A stretch of DNA of 16,897 bases from Bacillota bacterium (GCA_023396535.1 JAEWWD010000106.1:1-16897), one strand, 5' to 3'. Positions 6,134 through 13,300 are shown, counted from the first letter of the stretch. Numbers and translations: made by a program. The notes: generated by a model not told the origin, from the letters alone.

Positions 6134-6808
6134 TTACTTCTTCTCCCTGCGGAAGCACATGAACCAATCGAGGCAGTACTGGTCGTCGGTCTGGTTCTCC
6201 ATGCGCTCCTTGGCGGTGCCGCAGGAACCGGCGGTGGGTACGATGACGTCCTGGCCGGGCCTCCAGTCGGCGGGGGTCGCCACTTTATCCTTATCCGCTT
6301 TCTGCAGCGCCAGCACGATGCGCTTGATTTCGTCGAAGTTGCGGCCGGTGGAGAGCGGGTAGTACAGTATGGTGCGGATCTTGCCCTCGGGGTCGATGAC
6401 GAACACAGCGCGCACGGCCTGCGTGTTGGACTGGCCGGGCTGTATCATGCCGTATTTCTTGGCGACTTCCATGCGGATGTCCTCAATGAGGGGGAATTTC
6501 ACCTCGACGTGCTTCTTGCCGTTCCATTCCAGCTCCTGTATCTTGCGCAGCCATGCGATATGGGCGTACAGGGAGTCGACGGAGAGACCCACCAGCTCGG
6601 TATTGAGCGCCTTGAACTCATCCGCCATGGATGCGAACGTCATGAACTCGGTTGTGCAGACAGGGGTGAAATCGGCGGGGTGGGAGAAGAGTATGACCCA
6701 TTTGCCTTTGTAATCGTCGGGGAAATTGATGTCGCCCTGGGTGGTGACCGCTGTGAAGCTCGGAGCCATGTCGCCGATCAGCGGCATTCTGTTTACCATT
6801 TCTTCCAT
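6134..6808 (-). CDS. Peroxiredoxin, Prx6 subfamily (archaeal ApTPx-like)
   Basis: A 224-residue thiol peroxidase that reduces hydrogen peroxide and organic peroxides in the cytosol. The peroxidatic motif PADFTPVC carries Thr48 and Cys51, and a conserved Arg lies in STGRNFDEIKR. The long C-terminal arm typical of Prx6 contains Cys196 and the motif YCLDWFMC, with Cys212 and Cys218 six residues apart. In the archaeal enzyme ApTPx the equivalent pair (Cys207/Cys213) makes it a 2-Cys enzyme, so the same mechanism is likely here. An upstream ATG would add 20 residues unlike the family; AGGAGG before the ATG at 6808 decides the start. A nested palindrome lies upstream, and the TrxR-like gene is the next gene on the same strand. 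Confidence 0.93.
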   Translation of the reverse strand: MEEMVNRMPLIGDMAPSFTAVTTQGDINFPDDYKGKWVILFSHPADFTPVCTTEFMTFASMADEFKALNTELVGLSVDSLYAHIAWLRKIQELEWNGKKHVEVKFPLIEDIRMEVAKKYGMIQPGQSNTQAVRAVFVIDPEGKIRTILYYPLSTGRNFDEIKRIVLALQKADKDKVATPADWRPGQDVIVPTAGSCGTAKERMENQTDDQYCLDWFMCFRREKK

Positions 6809-6857
6809 GATACTGCCTCCTGTTAAAATAATAGGCGCGATTGCCTTTTGTTGGGGC

Positions 6858-6869
6858 CATGATATCATG
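6858..6869. promoter_or_regulatory. Perfect 12-bp palindrome in the peroxiredoxin leader
   Basis: CATGATATCATG lies about 50 bp upstream of the peroxiredoxin start and downstream of the putative operator at 6887-6928. It could be a further regulator site or chance. Confidence 0.3.
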
Positions 6870-6886
6870 CGTCGAAAGCAAGTTCT

Positions 6887-6928
6887 GTGACATTATCACC
6901 TAGTAAGTTACTTGTGATTAAATGTCAC
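6887..6928. promoter_or_regulatory. Nested 42-bp palindromic operator upstream of peroxiredoxin
   Basis: The left part GTGACATTATCAC (6887-6899) is itself a dyad, GTGA-N5-TCAC. The right part (6914-6928) is GTGA-N7-TCAC. The two are also inverted with respect to each other, and midway between them is the dyad AGTAAGTTACT (6902-6912). On the minus strand the left part contains GATAAT, a possible -10 box, so a bound repressor would block the promoter. A near-identical 13-mer occurs at 8014-8026 beside the other two redox genes. Confidence 0.6.
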
Positions 6929-6948
6929 TAACCAGTCGCGTAATTGAA

Positions 6949-6973
6949 GCCGGGGCGGCATGCGCCCCGGCTT
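6949..6973 (-). terminator. Hairpin downstream of the TrxR-like gene
   Basis: GCCGGGGCG pairs with CGCCCCGGC around a short loop, about 35 bp beyond the stop of the minus-strand flavoprotein. The T-run on the minus strand is poor, so termination is possible but weak. Confidence 0.45.
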
Positions 6974-7007
6974 TAGAAAATCGAATATCATTCGATAGGA
7001 TCGAAAA

Positions 7008-7868
7008 CTAGGCCAGGTTTCTGAGCAGCTTCACCGCTTCCGCGCCCGCCTCCGCGCCCTGGCATACGGCCTTGGATATCTGCAGCATGCCGCCGGTGCA
7101 GTCGCCCGCGGCGAACAGGCCGGGGATGTTGGTGGACATATGTTCGTCCACCACGATACGGTTGCCCACCGTCTCTGCGCCTATTTTGCGCGCGAGCTCT
7201 GCGCTGCCGGCCACGCCTTGCGCGATGAACAGGCCGTCGACATTCAAACGCGAGCCGTCCTCAAACGCGATGGCGGAAAGCCGGCCCTCGCCGTCGAGCG
7301 CAACGATGCGCTTCGTGTTGACGGCGATCCCCTCGGGCAGGTTATCGATGGGCTTCTCGCCGTTGGTGACGAGCGCTACGCTTTTCGCTAACGGCAGCAA
7401 CGCCTGCGCTTCGTGCGCGGCGTATTCGCAGCAGCCCAGTACGGCGACGTCCTTGCCCCGGTAGAAAAAGCCGTCGCAGATGGCGCAATAGCTCACGCCC
7501 GCACCCTCAAAATCCGAAAGGCCCTTTATTTTGGGCGCTGTGCGCGGCGCGCCGGTCGCGAGTATAACGGCGTCGCTCTCGTACGAGCCGGATTTGGCGG
7601 TTACGACAAACCTGCCGTTATAAGAAAGATCCACAACTTCGGCAGGTTCGAAGTTCACGCCCAGCCGCTTGGCCTGCGCGATGCCGCGGTCCAGCAGCTC
7701 TTGCCCGGAAACGGGCTCCGCGAAGCCGTAGTAGTTTTCGATCTTTTCCGCTTTTGCCAGCGAGCCCGCTCCGCGGGTGAGTATGGTGGTGTCGACCCCT
7801 GCGCGGGACGTGTACAGCGCTGCGGAAATGCCCGCGGGGCCGTTGCCTATGATGAGTACTTTCGGCAT
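7008..7868 (-). CDS. Thioredoxin-reductase-like flavoprotein, probably not NADPH-dependent
   Basis: A 286-residue low-molecular-weight TrxR-fold protein. FAD binding is shown by GNGPAG (residues 9-14), ATGAPR (104-109) and AAGDCTGG (253-260). The redox disulfide is CAIC at Cys128/Cys131, where canonical TrxR has CATC. The second nucleotide-binding region is abnormal: GxGxxA is replaced by GCCEYA (145-150), and the HRRxxxR motif that grips the NADPH phosphate is absent, with VTNGEKPIDN there instead. Loss of these motifs is the hallmark of ferredoxin-linked flavin thioredoxin reductases described from Clostridium, so that electron donor is likely but not proven. AGGAGG precedes the ATG at 7868; longer upstream ORF extension is rejected. 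No thioredoxin gene is adjacent. Confidence 0.85.
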   Translation of the reverse strand: MPKVLIIGNGPAGISAALYTSRAGVDTTILTRGAGSLAKAEKIENYYGFAEPVSGQELLDRGIAQAKRLGVNFEPAEVVDLSYNGRFVVTAKSGSYESDAVILATGAPRTAPKIKGLSDFEGAGVSYCAICDGFFYRGKDVAVLGCCEYAAHEAQALLPLAKSVALVTNGEKPIDNLPEGIAVNTKRIVALDGEGRLSAIAFEDGSRLNVDGLFIAQGVAGSAELARKIGAETVGNRIVVDEHMSTNIPGLFAAGDCTGGMLQISKAVCQGAEAGAEAVKLLRNLA

Positions 7869-8013
7869 AGTAATACCTCCTGTTACGCAGCCTATTGCAT
7901 ATACGGCCATATGGGGGATCGCGGTTCCCATGCCCCCTAAGGGAGGGTTGTCGGCAATCTGACCCGCATGTGCCGTTCGGGTGTAGAATAGGACAAACGT
8001 TTTTCTAAACTCT

Positions 8014-8026
8014 GTGATAAAGTCAC
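8014..8026. promoter_or_regulatory. GTGACTTTATCAC palindrome in divergent redox promoter region
   Basis: The plus strand reads GTGATAAAGTCAC, whose complement GTGACTTTATCAC differs by one base from GTGACATTATCAC upstream of the peroxiredoxin. It lies between the divergent TrxR-like and CoADR-fusion genes, 13 bp upstream of the -35 box of the latter, a position suited to an activator. The half-site spacing (N5) differs from the N6 of CRP/FNR and Rex sites, so the regulator family is uncertain. Confidence 0.5.
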
Positions 8027-8039
8027 GGTTGTTTAGCTT

Positions 8040-8069
8040 TTGACAAAGTATGCTTACTCTAGATAGTAT
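8040..8069 (+). promoter_or_regulatory. Sigma-A promoter of the CoADR fusion gene
   Basis: A perfect TTGACA at 8040-8045 is followed after 18 nt by TAGTAT at 8064-8069. The predicted start near 8076 gives a leader of about 130 nt. Confidence 0.6.
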
Positions 8070-8073
8070 AAGG

Positions 8074-8152
8074 CAAAATCCGGGTATTGAAACCATCCGG
8101 ATGGATTTTGGCGGCTTTTTGGGGCGCTTTTTTCAAAGCTCCGTAAGCCGCC
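8074..8152 (+). other. Structured 5' leader of the CoADR fusion gene
   Basis: Two consecutive stems occupy the leader. CAAAATCC (8074-8081) pairs with 8103-8110 and competes with the perfect palindrome CCATCCGGATGG (8093-8104). GGCGGCTT (8110-8117) pairs with 8145-8152 and encloses a smaller GCTTT/AAAGC hairpin. The alternative pairings could support an RNA switch or attenuator, but no known riboswitch class was recognised. Confidence 0.4.
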
Positions 8153-8208
8153 GCGGATAAAAAACGGATATTCAATAAATCTTTCACAAAAAACAGGGAG
8201 GCGTTATC

Positions 8209-10689
8209 ATGGGCAAAAAAGTATTGATCGTGGGCGGCGTCGCGGGCGGCGCCACGACGGCCGCCCGGCTCAGGCGGTTGGACGAAACGGCGGAAATCGT
8301 ATTGTTTGAGCGCGGGGAGTATATCTCCTACGCGAACTGCGGGCTTCCCTACCATGTGGGCGGCGTCATACAGTCGCGCAGCGCATTGTTGCTGCAGACG
8401 CCGGAAGCTATGCAGAAGAAATTCAACGTATCCGTCCGCGTGAAGAACGAGGTTACGGCCATAGACCGCGCGAATAAAAAGGTTACGGTCAAAAACCACG
8501 CGACGGGCGAGACCTACGTGGAAAGCTACGATACGCTGGTGCTTGCGCCGGGCTCCTCTCCGCTTCGCCCGCCCATACCCGGCATCGATCAGAAGCGCGT
8601 CATGACGCTGTGGACCGTGCCGGATACCGATCGCGTCAAACGCTTTATCGAGGAAAGCAACGTCAAGAGCGCCATCGTGGTGGGCGGCGGCTTCATCGGG
8701 CTGGAAATGGCCGAAAACCTGCGCGAGAAGGGCTGCGCGGTGACCATCGTCGAAATGCTCGACCAGGTCATGCCCCCGCTTGATTACGAGATGGCGCAGC
8801 CCCTGCAGGAGCATCTCGAGCAGAACGGCGTCCGCCTGTGCCTGAAGGACGGTGTATCCGCCTTTGAGGAAGAGCCCGACGGCGTGCGTGTGCGCCTGAA
8901 CAGCGGGGAGAGCGTTTTCGCGGAACTCGTCATACTCTCCATAGGCGTGCGCCCCAACGGTCAGCTCGCGAAGGACGCGGGGCTCGCGGTCAACGCGCGC
9001 GGCGGCATCGTGGTGGACGATACGCTGCGCACCTCCGACCCGGATATCTACGCCGTGGGCGACGCCGTGGAGATCACGGATTACATCGACGGCGGGCGCG
9101 CCATGATACCGCTGGCCGGCCCCGCCAACAAGCAGGGGCGCATCTGCGCGAATAATATATGCGGCGCGAACGAGCGGTATGAGGGTACGCAGGGTACTTC
9201 CGTCGTAAAGTTGTTCGAGCTGACGGCCGCCTGCACCGGCGCGAATGAAAAGCTGCTCAATAAGCGCGGTCTTGCTAAGGGCAAGGATTACGAAAGCGCC
9301 GTGGTGTTGCAGAATTCGCACGCGGGCTATTACCCGGGCGCGAAGCTCATGATGATAAAGCTGCTGTTCTCCATGGACGGCAAAAAGATATTCGGCGCGC
9401 AGATCGTGGGGCGCGAGGGTGTGGATAAGCGCATCGACGTCATCGCCTCCGTCATTCGTCTCAACGGCGGGGTGGAAGCGCTCAAATCCCTCGAGCTCGC
9501 GTATGCGCCGCCGTATTCTTCTGCGAAGGACCCCGTTAACATGGCGGGCTTCGTGGCGGAGAATGTGCTTTCGGGCAAGGCGGCGTTCGCCGCGTGGGAC
9601 GCGCTGGAGCAGGGCGGCGCACAGGATCGCCTTGTGCTGGACGTCCGCGAGGATGTGGAGCGCCTCGCTTTCGAGGTGCCAGGCGCGTATCCTCTGCCTC
9701 TGGGCGAGCTGCGCGGCCGCATGGGCGAGCTGGATAAGAATAAGGAAGTCGTGGTGTTTTGCGCCATAGGCGTGCGCGCATACAACGCCGCGCGTATACT
9801 CAAACAGAACGGGTTCGAGCGGGTACTGGTATACCCCGGCGGCTCGAACTTCTACCGCGCCACGCATTACGATCACCCCGCAGCGCAGCCGACGCTGCCC
9901 GGACAGCCGGAAAGCACGGTCGGCGCTTCCGATGCGCCCGAACCCAAGCAGGCGCAGGTCGTATCCGCCATGCGGGTGGATTGCAGCGGGCTGCAGTGCC
10001 CCGGCCCCATCATGAAAGTGTTCGAGACCGTCAAGGAGTTAAAAGAAGGCCAGGTCATAGAAGTGCACGCGAGCGACGCAGGATTTTTGCGGGACGTCGG
10101 CGCGTGGTGCCGCCGTACGGGCAACACGCTGTTGAGCGGGGAACGCAAGGGCGACGATTACGTGGCGCATATCCAGAAGGGCGTGGCCGAGCAGGAGGCA
10201 GGCGCGGCGGCGAAGCTGCCCGAGGGCAAAACGCTCATCGTGTTCAGCGGCGATCTCGACCGCGTGCTCGCCTCTTTCATCATCGCCAACGGCGCGGCCG
10301 CCATGGGCAGGCCGGTGACCATGTTCTTCACGTTCTGGGGGCTGAACGTGCTGCGCAAGCCCCAAAAGCAGAATGTGAAAAAATCTATGATCGAGTCGAT
10401 GTTCGGCGGCATGATGCCGCGCGGCGTCAACAAGCTCAAGCTTTCCAAGATGAACATGGGCGGCATGGGCACCGCCATGATGAAGAAGGTCATGCGGGAT
10501 AAGAACGTCGACTCCCTCGAGGAGCTTATCAAGAAGGCCATGAAGAGCGGCGTGAAGATCGTTGCGTGCACCATGTCCATGGACGTCATGGGCATCCGCG
10601 CTGAAGAGCTCATCGACGGCGTGGAACTGGGCGGCGTAGCCGCGTACCTAGGCGACGCGGAAGAAGCCAACGTTAACCTGTTCATCTGA
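8209..10689 (+). CDS. CoA-disulfide/persulfide reductase - rhodanese - TusA - DsrE2 fusion
   Basis: An 826-residue four-part sulfur-transfer enzyme. Residues 1-445 form a CoA-disulfide reductase-type flavoprotein: FAD motif GGVAGGA, single active Cys44 in YANCGLPY, NADH motif VVGGGFIGLEMAE, FAD motif YAVGDAVE, and YAPPYSSAKDPVN near the dimer interface. About 460-550 is a rhodanese domain with active Cys518 in CAIGVRAYNAA. About 588-655 is a TusA domain with Cys597 in CPGP. About 674-826 is a DsrE2-like domain with Cys787 in VACTMSMDVMGI. All four key cysteines are present. Known relatives (CoADR-RHD, Npsr) reduce CoA disulfides, CoA persulfide or polysulfide. Here sulfane sulfur could be passed along the chain. 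An AGGGAGG site precedes the ATG. Confidence 0.93.
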   Translation: MGKKVLIVGGVAGGATTAARLRRLDETAEIVLFERGEYISYANCGLPYHVGGVIQSRSALLLQTPEAMQKKFNVSVRVKNEVTAIDRANKKVTVKNHATGETYVESYDTLVLAPGSSPLRPPIPGIDQKRVMTLWTVPDTDRVKRFIEESNVKSAIVVGGGFIGLEMAENLREKGCAVTIVEMLDQVMPPLDYEMAQPLQEHLEQNGVRLCLKDGVSAFEEEPDGVRVRLNSGESVFAELVILSIGVRPNGQLAKDAGLAVNARGGIVVDDTLRTSDPDIYAVGDAVEITDYIDGGRAMIPLAGPANKQGRICANNICGANERYEGTQGTSVVKLFELTAACTGANEKLLNKRGLAKGKDYESAVVLQNSHAGYYPGAKLMMIKLLFSMDGKKIFGAQIVGREGVDKRIDVIASVIRLNGGVEALKSLELAYAPPYSSAKDPVNMAGFVAENVLSGKAAFAAWDALEQGGAQDRLVLDVREDVERLAFEVPGAYPLPLGELRGRMGELDKNKEVVVFCAIGVRAYNAARILKQNGFERVLVYPGGSNFYRATHYDHPAAQPTLPGQPESTVGASDAPEPKQAQVVSAMRVDCSGLQCPGPIMKVFETVKELKEGQVIEVHASDAGFLRDVGAWCRRTGNTLLSGERKGDDYVAHIQKGVAEQEAGAAAKLPEGKTLIVFSGDLDRVLASFIIANGAAAMGRPVTMFFTFWGLNVLRKPQKQNVKKSMIESMFGGMMPRGVNKLKLSKMNMGGMGTAMMKKVMRDKNVDSLEELIKKAMKSGVKIVACTMSMDVMGIRAEELIDGVELGGVAAYLGDAEEANVNLFI

Positions 10690-10760
10690 TAGTTCGAAAG
10701 CGTTTTAAAAAGATCCTGTCGATATCCGTTTGGCATAAGAGCCGATGATAATTACTATTC

Positions 10761-10782
10761 AGGGGGAACGTAAGTTCCCCCT
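10761..10782 (+). terminator. Terminator downstream of the CoADR fusion gene
   Basis: AGGGGGAAC (10761-10769) pairs with 10774-10782 around the 4-nt loop GTAA. The following sequence is only moderately T-rich. It is about 70 bp after the stop codon. Confidence 0.6.
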
Positions 10783-10884
10783 TATCCATATCTGTAGACT
10801 TCATGTGGATTTTGTGTGAGAACTTCCTGCAGGGATCAGACGTACGTACTCCAGGGGGCGCGGGGGGCGGAGCCCGCCCGCTAT

Positions 10885-10922
10885 TAAATAAAATAAAAAG
10901 TCGTCGCCGCCGTGGGCGGCGA
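10885..10922 (-). terminator. Orphan minus-strand terminator-like structure
   Basis: A perfect 8-bp stem TCGCCGCC/GGCGGCGA (10904-10911 and 10915-10922) is followed on the minus strand by a T-rich tract (complement of 10885-10900). No convincing minus-strand gene lies immediately upstream of it. It may end an antisense or small RNA, or read-through. The rest of the 366-bp gap 10690-11055 has a GC-rich GGGC/GCCC hairpin at 10865-10875 and the promoter of the next gene. Confidence 0.4.
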
Positions 10923-10978
10923 TACAATATGACGCCCGCAAGCTTTAAGGATTAAGGCTGCTTAAAAAATCGCGGACA

Positions 10979-11028
10979 AAAACCATTTTGGTTTTACACA
11001 TAACTTCTACACATCCGCCTGCTATACT
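10979..11028 (+). promoter_or_regulatory. Promoter and possible operator of the HMA fusion gene
   Basis: TGCTATACT (11020-11028) is an extended -10 element, with no good -35 box at the right distance, which suggests activator dependence. Upstream are a dyad, AAAACCATTTTGGTTTT (10979-10995), and two direct copies of TACACAT (10995-11001 and 11009-11015) spaced 14 bp. Any of these could bind a metal-responsive regulator. No CopY-type TACAnnTGTA box was seen. Confidence 0.45.
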
Positions 11029-11055
11029 GCGTCCATAAAGAAAGGAGGACGCGGT

Positions 11056-12492
11056 GTGGCATTGAAGACGCGAACCATGAAGATAGGCGGCATGACCTGC
11101 GCGAGCTGTCAGCAGAAAATACAGAAGAAGCTTGAAAACACTGCCGGAATTAAGAATGCGGCGGTAAGCTACGGCGCGGGCACGGCGACCGTCACGTATG
11201 ATACGGATATCCTCTCCTATGCGGATATCGTGAGCGTGGTACAGCGGCTGGGGTATGAGGTGCTGCCGGATACACGCAGCCCGCAGAAATCCGGCTATGT
11301 CCGCGCCGCGGGCTTGCTGCTCGTAATCGCCGCGCTGTATCTGGTGCTGGAGCATTTCGGCGTATTGAACCTGCTTGCGCCCAGTCAGCTGGCGCAGGCG
11401 GATATGACGTACGGCATGCTGTTTGTCATCGGCCTTGTCACGTCCGTGCACTGCCTGGCGATGTGCGGCGGAATAAACCTCACACAGACGCTCGGCCAAA
11501 CACAAGACGGAAAATATGCATCGCTGAAACCTTCAGCCCTCTATAACCTCGGGCGCGTAATTTCGTATACCGCCGTTGGATTTATCGTGGGTGCGCTTGG
11601 CTCTGCGATTACGTTTTCCAATACGGCACAGGGCGTATTGAAGCTTATCGCCGGCGTGTTCATGGTCATCATGGGCCTGAATATGCTGGGCATATTCCCG
11701 TGGCTGCGCAGGCTGACTCCGCGGATTCCGGCGGTGCTTTCGGGCAAAGTCCACGCGCGAGGCGCGGGCAGGGGGCCGCTTGTAGTCGGTCTTTTGAACG
11801 GCCTGATGCCCTGCGGCCCGCTGCAGGCCATGCAGATTTACGCGCTGTCCACAGGCAGCCCGTATAAGGGCGCGCTTTCCATGCTGCTGTTCAGCCTGGG
11901 CACCGTGCCGCTCATGTTTGGCTTGGGTGCGCTTAGTTCCCTGCTGAGCCAGCGATTTGCCCGCCGCGTGATGACGGCGGGAGCCGTGCTGGTGGCCGTG
12001 CTCGGGCTTTCCATGCTGACGCAGGGCTTTAGCCTCACGGGCATTGCATTTGCGGCCCCCGCTTCGAAAAGCCCCGCAGTCGTACAGGCGCAGGGAACGA
12101 CGCAGACTGCCATGGAAGGCGGCGTGCAGGTCGTGCGTTCCACGCTGAGTTCCGGCAGGTACCCGGATATCGCCGTGCAGGCGGGCGTACCCGTCAAATG
12201 GATCATCGATGCGCCGGAGGGCAGCATCAACGGCTGCAACAACCGCATGATCCTGCCGGCGTACGGCATTGAACACAAGTTTGTGGTGGGCGAGAACGTG
12301 GTGGAATTCACGCCGGATAAGGCGGGCAAGTTCGCCTATAGCTGTTGGATGGGCATGATCCGCGCCACCATCACCGTTACGGAGGCGGGCCAGGCGCCGG
12401 ACGCGATAGCCGCGCAAACTCCAGACTCCGCGACTGATTTAGAGGATAGTGAATTCGACGCGGGATTGGGGCTTGGCTCCTGCTGCGGGTGA
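11056..12492 (+). CDS. HMA - UreH/TauE-SafE-like membrane - cupredoxin-like fusion
   Basis: A 478-residue protein. Residues 8-70 are a CopZ-like heavy-metal-associated domain with GGMTCASC (Cys15, Cys18). A lone membrane helix follows at about 85-100. About 120-335 is a DsbD/UreH_2/SafE-like membrane domain of about six helices, with HCLAMCGG (Cys133, Cys137) and NGLMPCGP (Cys253) characteristic of the family. About 355-453 is a cupredoxin-like beta domain with candidate ligands Cys394, His at EHKF, Cys430 and Met432/Met434 in YSCWMGM. The tail ends in GSCCG. This points to passing copper or another soft metal between cytosol, membrane and cell surface. The start is GTG with AAAGGAGG 7 nt before it; an ATG seven codons later is the alternative. 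The microprotein and DUF2318 genes follow. Confidence 0.85.
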   Translation: MALKTRTMKIGGMTCASCQQKIQKKLENTAGIKNAAVSYGAGTATVTYDTDILSYADIVSVVQRLGYEVLPDTRSPQKSGYVRAAGLLLVIAALYLVLEHFGVLNLLAPSQLAQADMTYGMLFVIGLVTSVHCLAMCGGINLTQTLGQTQDGKYASLKPSALYNLGRVISYTAVGFIVGALGSAITFSNTAQGVLKLIAGVFMVIMGLNMLGIFPWLRRLTPRIPAVLSGKVHARGAGRGPLVVGLLNGLMPCGPLQAMQIYALSTGSPYKGALSMLLFSLGTVPLMFGLGALSSLLSQRFARRVMTAGAVLVAVLGLSMLTQGFSLTGIAFAAPASKSPAVVQAQGTTQTAMEGGVQVVRSTLSSGRYPDIAVQAGVPVKWIIDAPEGSINGCNNRMILPAYGIEHKFVVGENVVEFTPDKAGKFAYSCWMGMIRATITVTEAGQAPDAIAAQTPDSATDLEDSEFDAGLGLGSCCG

Positions 12493-12570
12493 CGAGCGGG
12501 CGCCGCAATAGGCGATACGCCTCTGGGGCATACCTGCCGCCGGCACGATCCACAGAAAGGAAGGGAAACC

Positions 12571-12666
12571 ATGGAATTTCTGTTGAGCCACTGGCACTGC
12601 ATATTACCGGTCGTGGGGCTACTTATCGGCGTGCTTTTGTTAAACCGCAGCAAAGCGGATAACTGA
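12571..12666 (+). CDS. 31-residue membrane microprotein with HWHC motif
   Basis: A very short gene encoding 31 residues: MEFLLSHWHC, then about 14 strongly hydrophobic residues (ILPVVGLLIGVLLL), then a polar tail NRSKADN. It would span or dip into the membrane once. GGAAGG lies at ideal spacing before the ATG, and the gene sits in a 243-bp gap between the HMA fusion and the DUF2318 lipoprotein, so it is probably cotranslated with them. HWHC at the membrane boundary offers His and Cys ligands for a metal. It may be a relative of the small DUF2933-type proteins found beside metal genes, but it is too short for me to assign. Confidence 0.6.
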   Translation: MEFLLSHWHCILPVVGLLIGVLLLNRSKADN

Positions 12667-12735
12667 GCCGGCGGCAGACGCAAAGCCAGCTAAAATGACC
12701 GTGGTTAGTCATCATCTTTAAAGGAGAAGAAGAAA

Positions 12736-13296
12736 ATGTTTTTTATGAAGAAAACCGACAAAAAGACGTTGCGCCGTCCTTATACGGTGGCAGGCCTGCT
12801 GATCACGCTTATCCTTCTTGCGGCTCTTGCAGGATGTTCGCTGTCCAACGCGCCATCCGACACAACAGGCGAAGCGACGCCCGCGCCCGCGCAGACCGCT
12901 GATACGCAGGAGGCCGCTCAAAGTGAAGGTGAGGATCTTGTGATTTCTGTAGGCGACGTTTCGGAAAAGGCGCTGTTCGTTCCCGTCGAGGCCGACGGTG
13001 TGGATATGGAAGTCATCGCCGTACAAGCGCCGGACGGCAGCATACGTACGGCGTTCAATACCTGCCAGGTCTGCTTTGACTCCGGCAGGGGCTATTACGT
13101 ACAGGAGGGCGACGAGCTGGTTTGCCAGAACTGCGGCAACCGCTTCCCGATGGACGAAGTAGAGGTTACACGCGGCGGCTGCAATCCCGTGCCCATACCC
13201 GAAGATTTGAAGACCGTAACGGCGGACTCCATTACCATTCCGTATGATCTGCTCCAGCAGGCCAAAGAGCTGTTCTCAAAATGGAAAACAGCCTAG
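12736..13296 (+). CDS. DUF2318-domain lipoprotein
   Basis: A 186-residue surface lipoprotein. A signal sequence ends in LAGC with lipidated Cys34, and a Thr/Ala/Glu-rich linker follows to about residue 65. The C-terminal domain matches DUF2318: AFNTCQVC (Cys110, Cys113), LVCQNCGNRF (Cys130, Cys133) and RGGCNPVPIP (Cys149). The four paired cysteines look like a metal or Fe-S/zinc-ribbon-type site, and the family is linked to iron and other metal uptake systems. The exact role is not established. AAGGAG precedes the ATG at 12736; an ATG three codons later is also possible. It follows the HMA fusion and the microprotein and is probably in their operon. Confidence 0.85.
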   Translation: MFFMKKTDKKTLRRPYTVAGLLITLILLAALAGCSLSNAPSDTTGEATPAPAQTADTQEAAQSEGEDLVISVGDVSEKALFVPVEADGVDMEVIAVQAPDGSIRTAFNTCQVCFDSGRGYYVQEGDELVCQNCGNRFPMDEVEVTRGGCNPVPIPEDLKTVTADSITIPYDLLQQAKELFSKWKTA

Positions 13297-13300
13297 CTAT

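Noticed and set aside
6887..6928. Canonical Rex, CRP/FNR or PerR site upstream of the peroxiredoxin
   Set aside because: Half-sites resemble TGTGA/TCACA, but the spacings are 5 and 7 rather than 6, and no PerR-type TTATAAT dyad is present.
8059..9876. A 605-residue minus-strand open frame opposite the CoADR fusion gene
   Set aside because: Its composition (rich in His, Arg, Ala) is that of a shadow frame in GC-rich DNA, and the plus strand encodes a clear enzyme.
10979..11028. CopY/CsoR-type copper operator before the HMA fusion
   Set aside because: The two TACACAT copies are direct repeats without a matching TGTA half, and no CsoR-like GC-tract dyad is seen.
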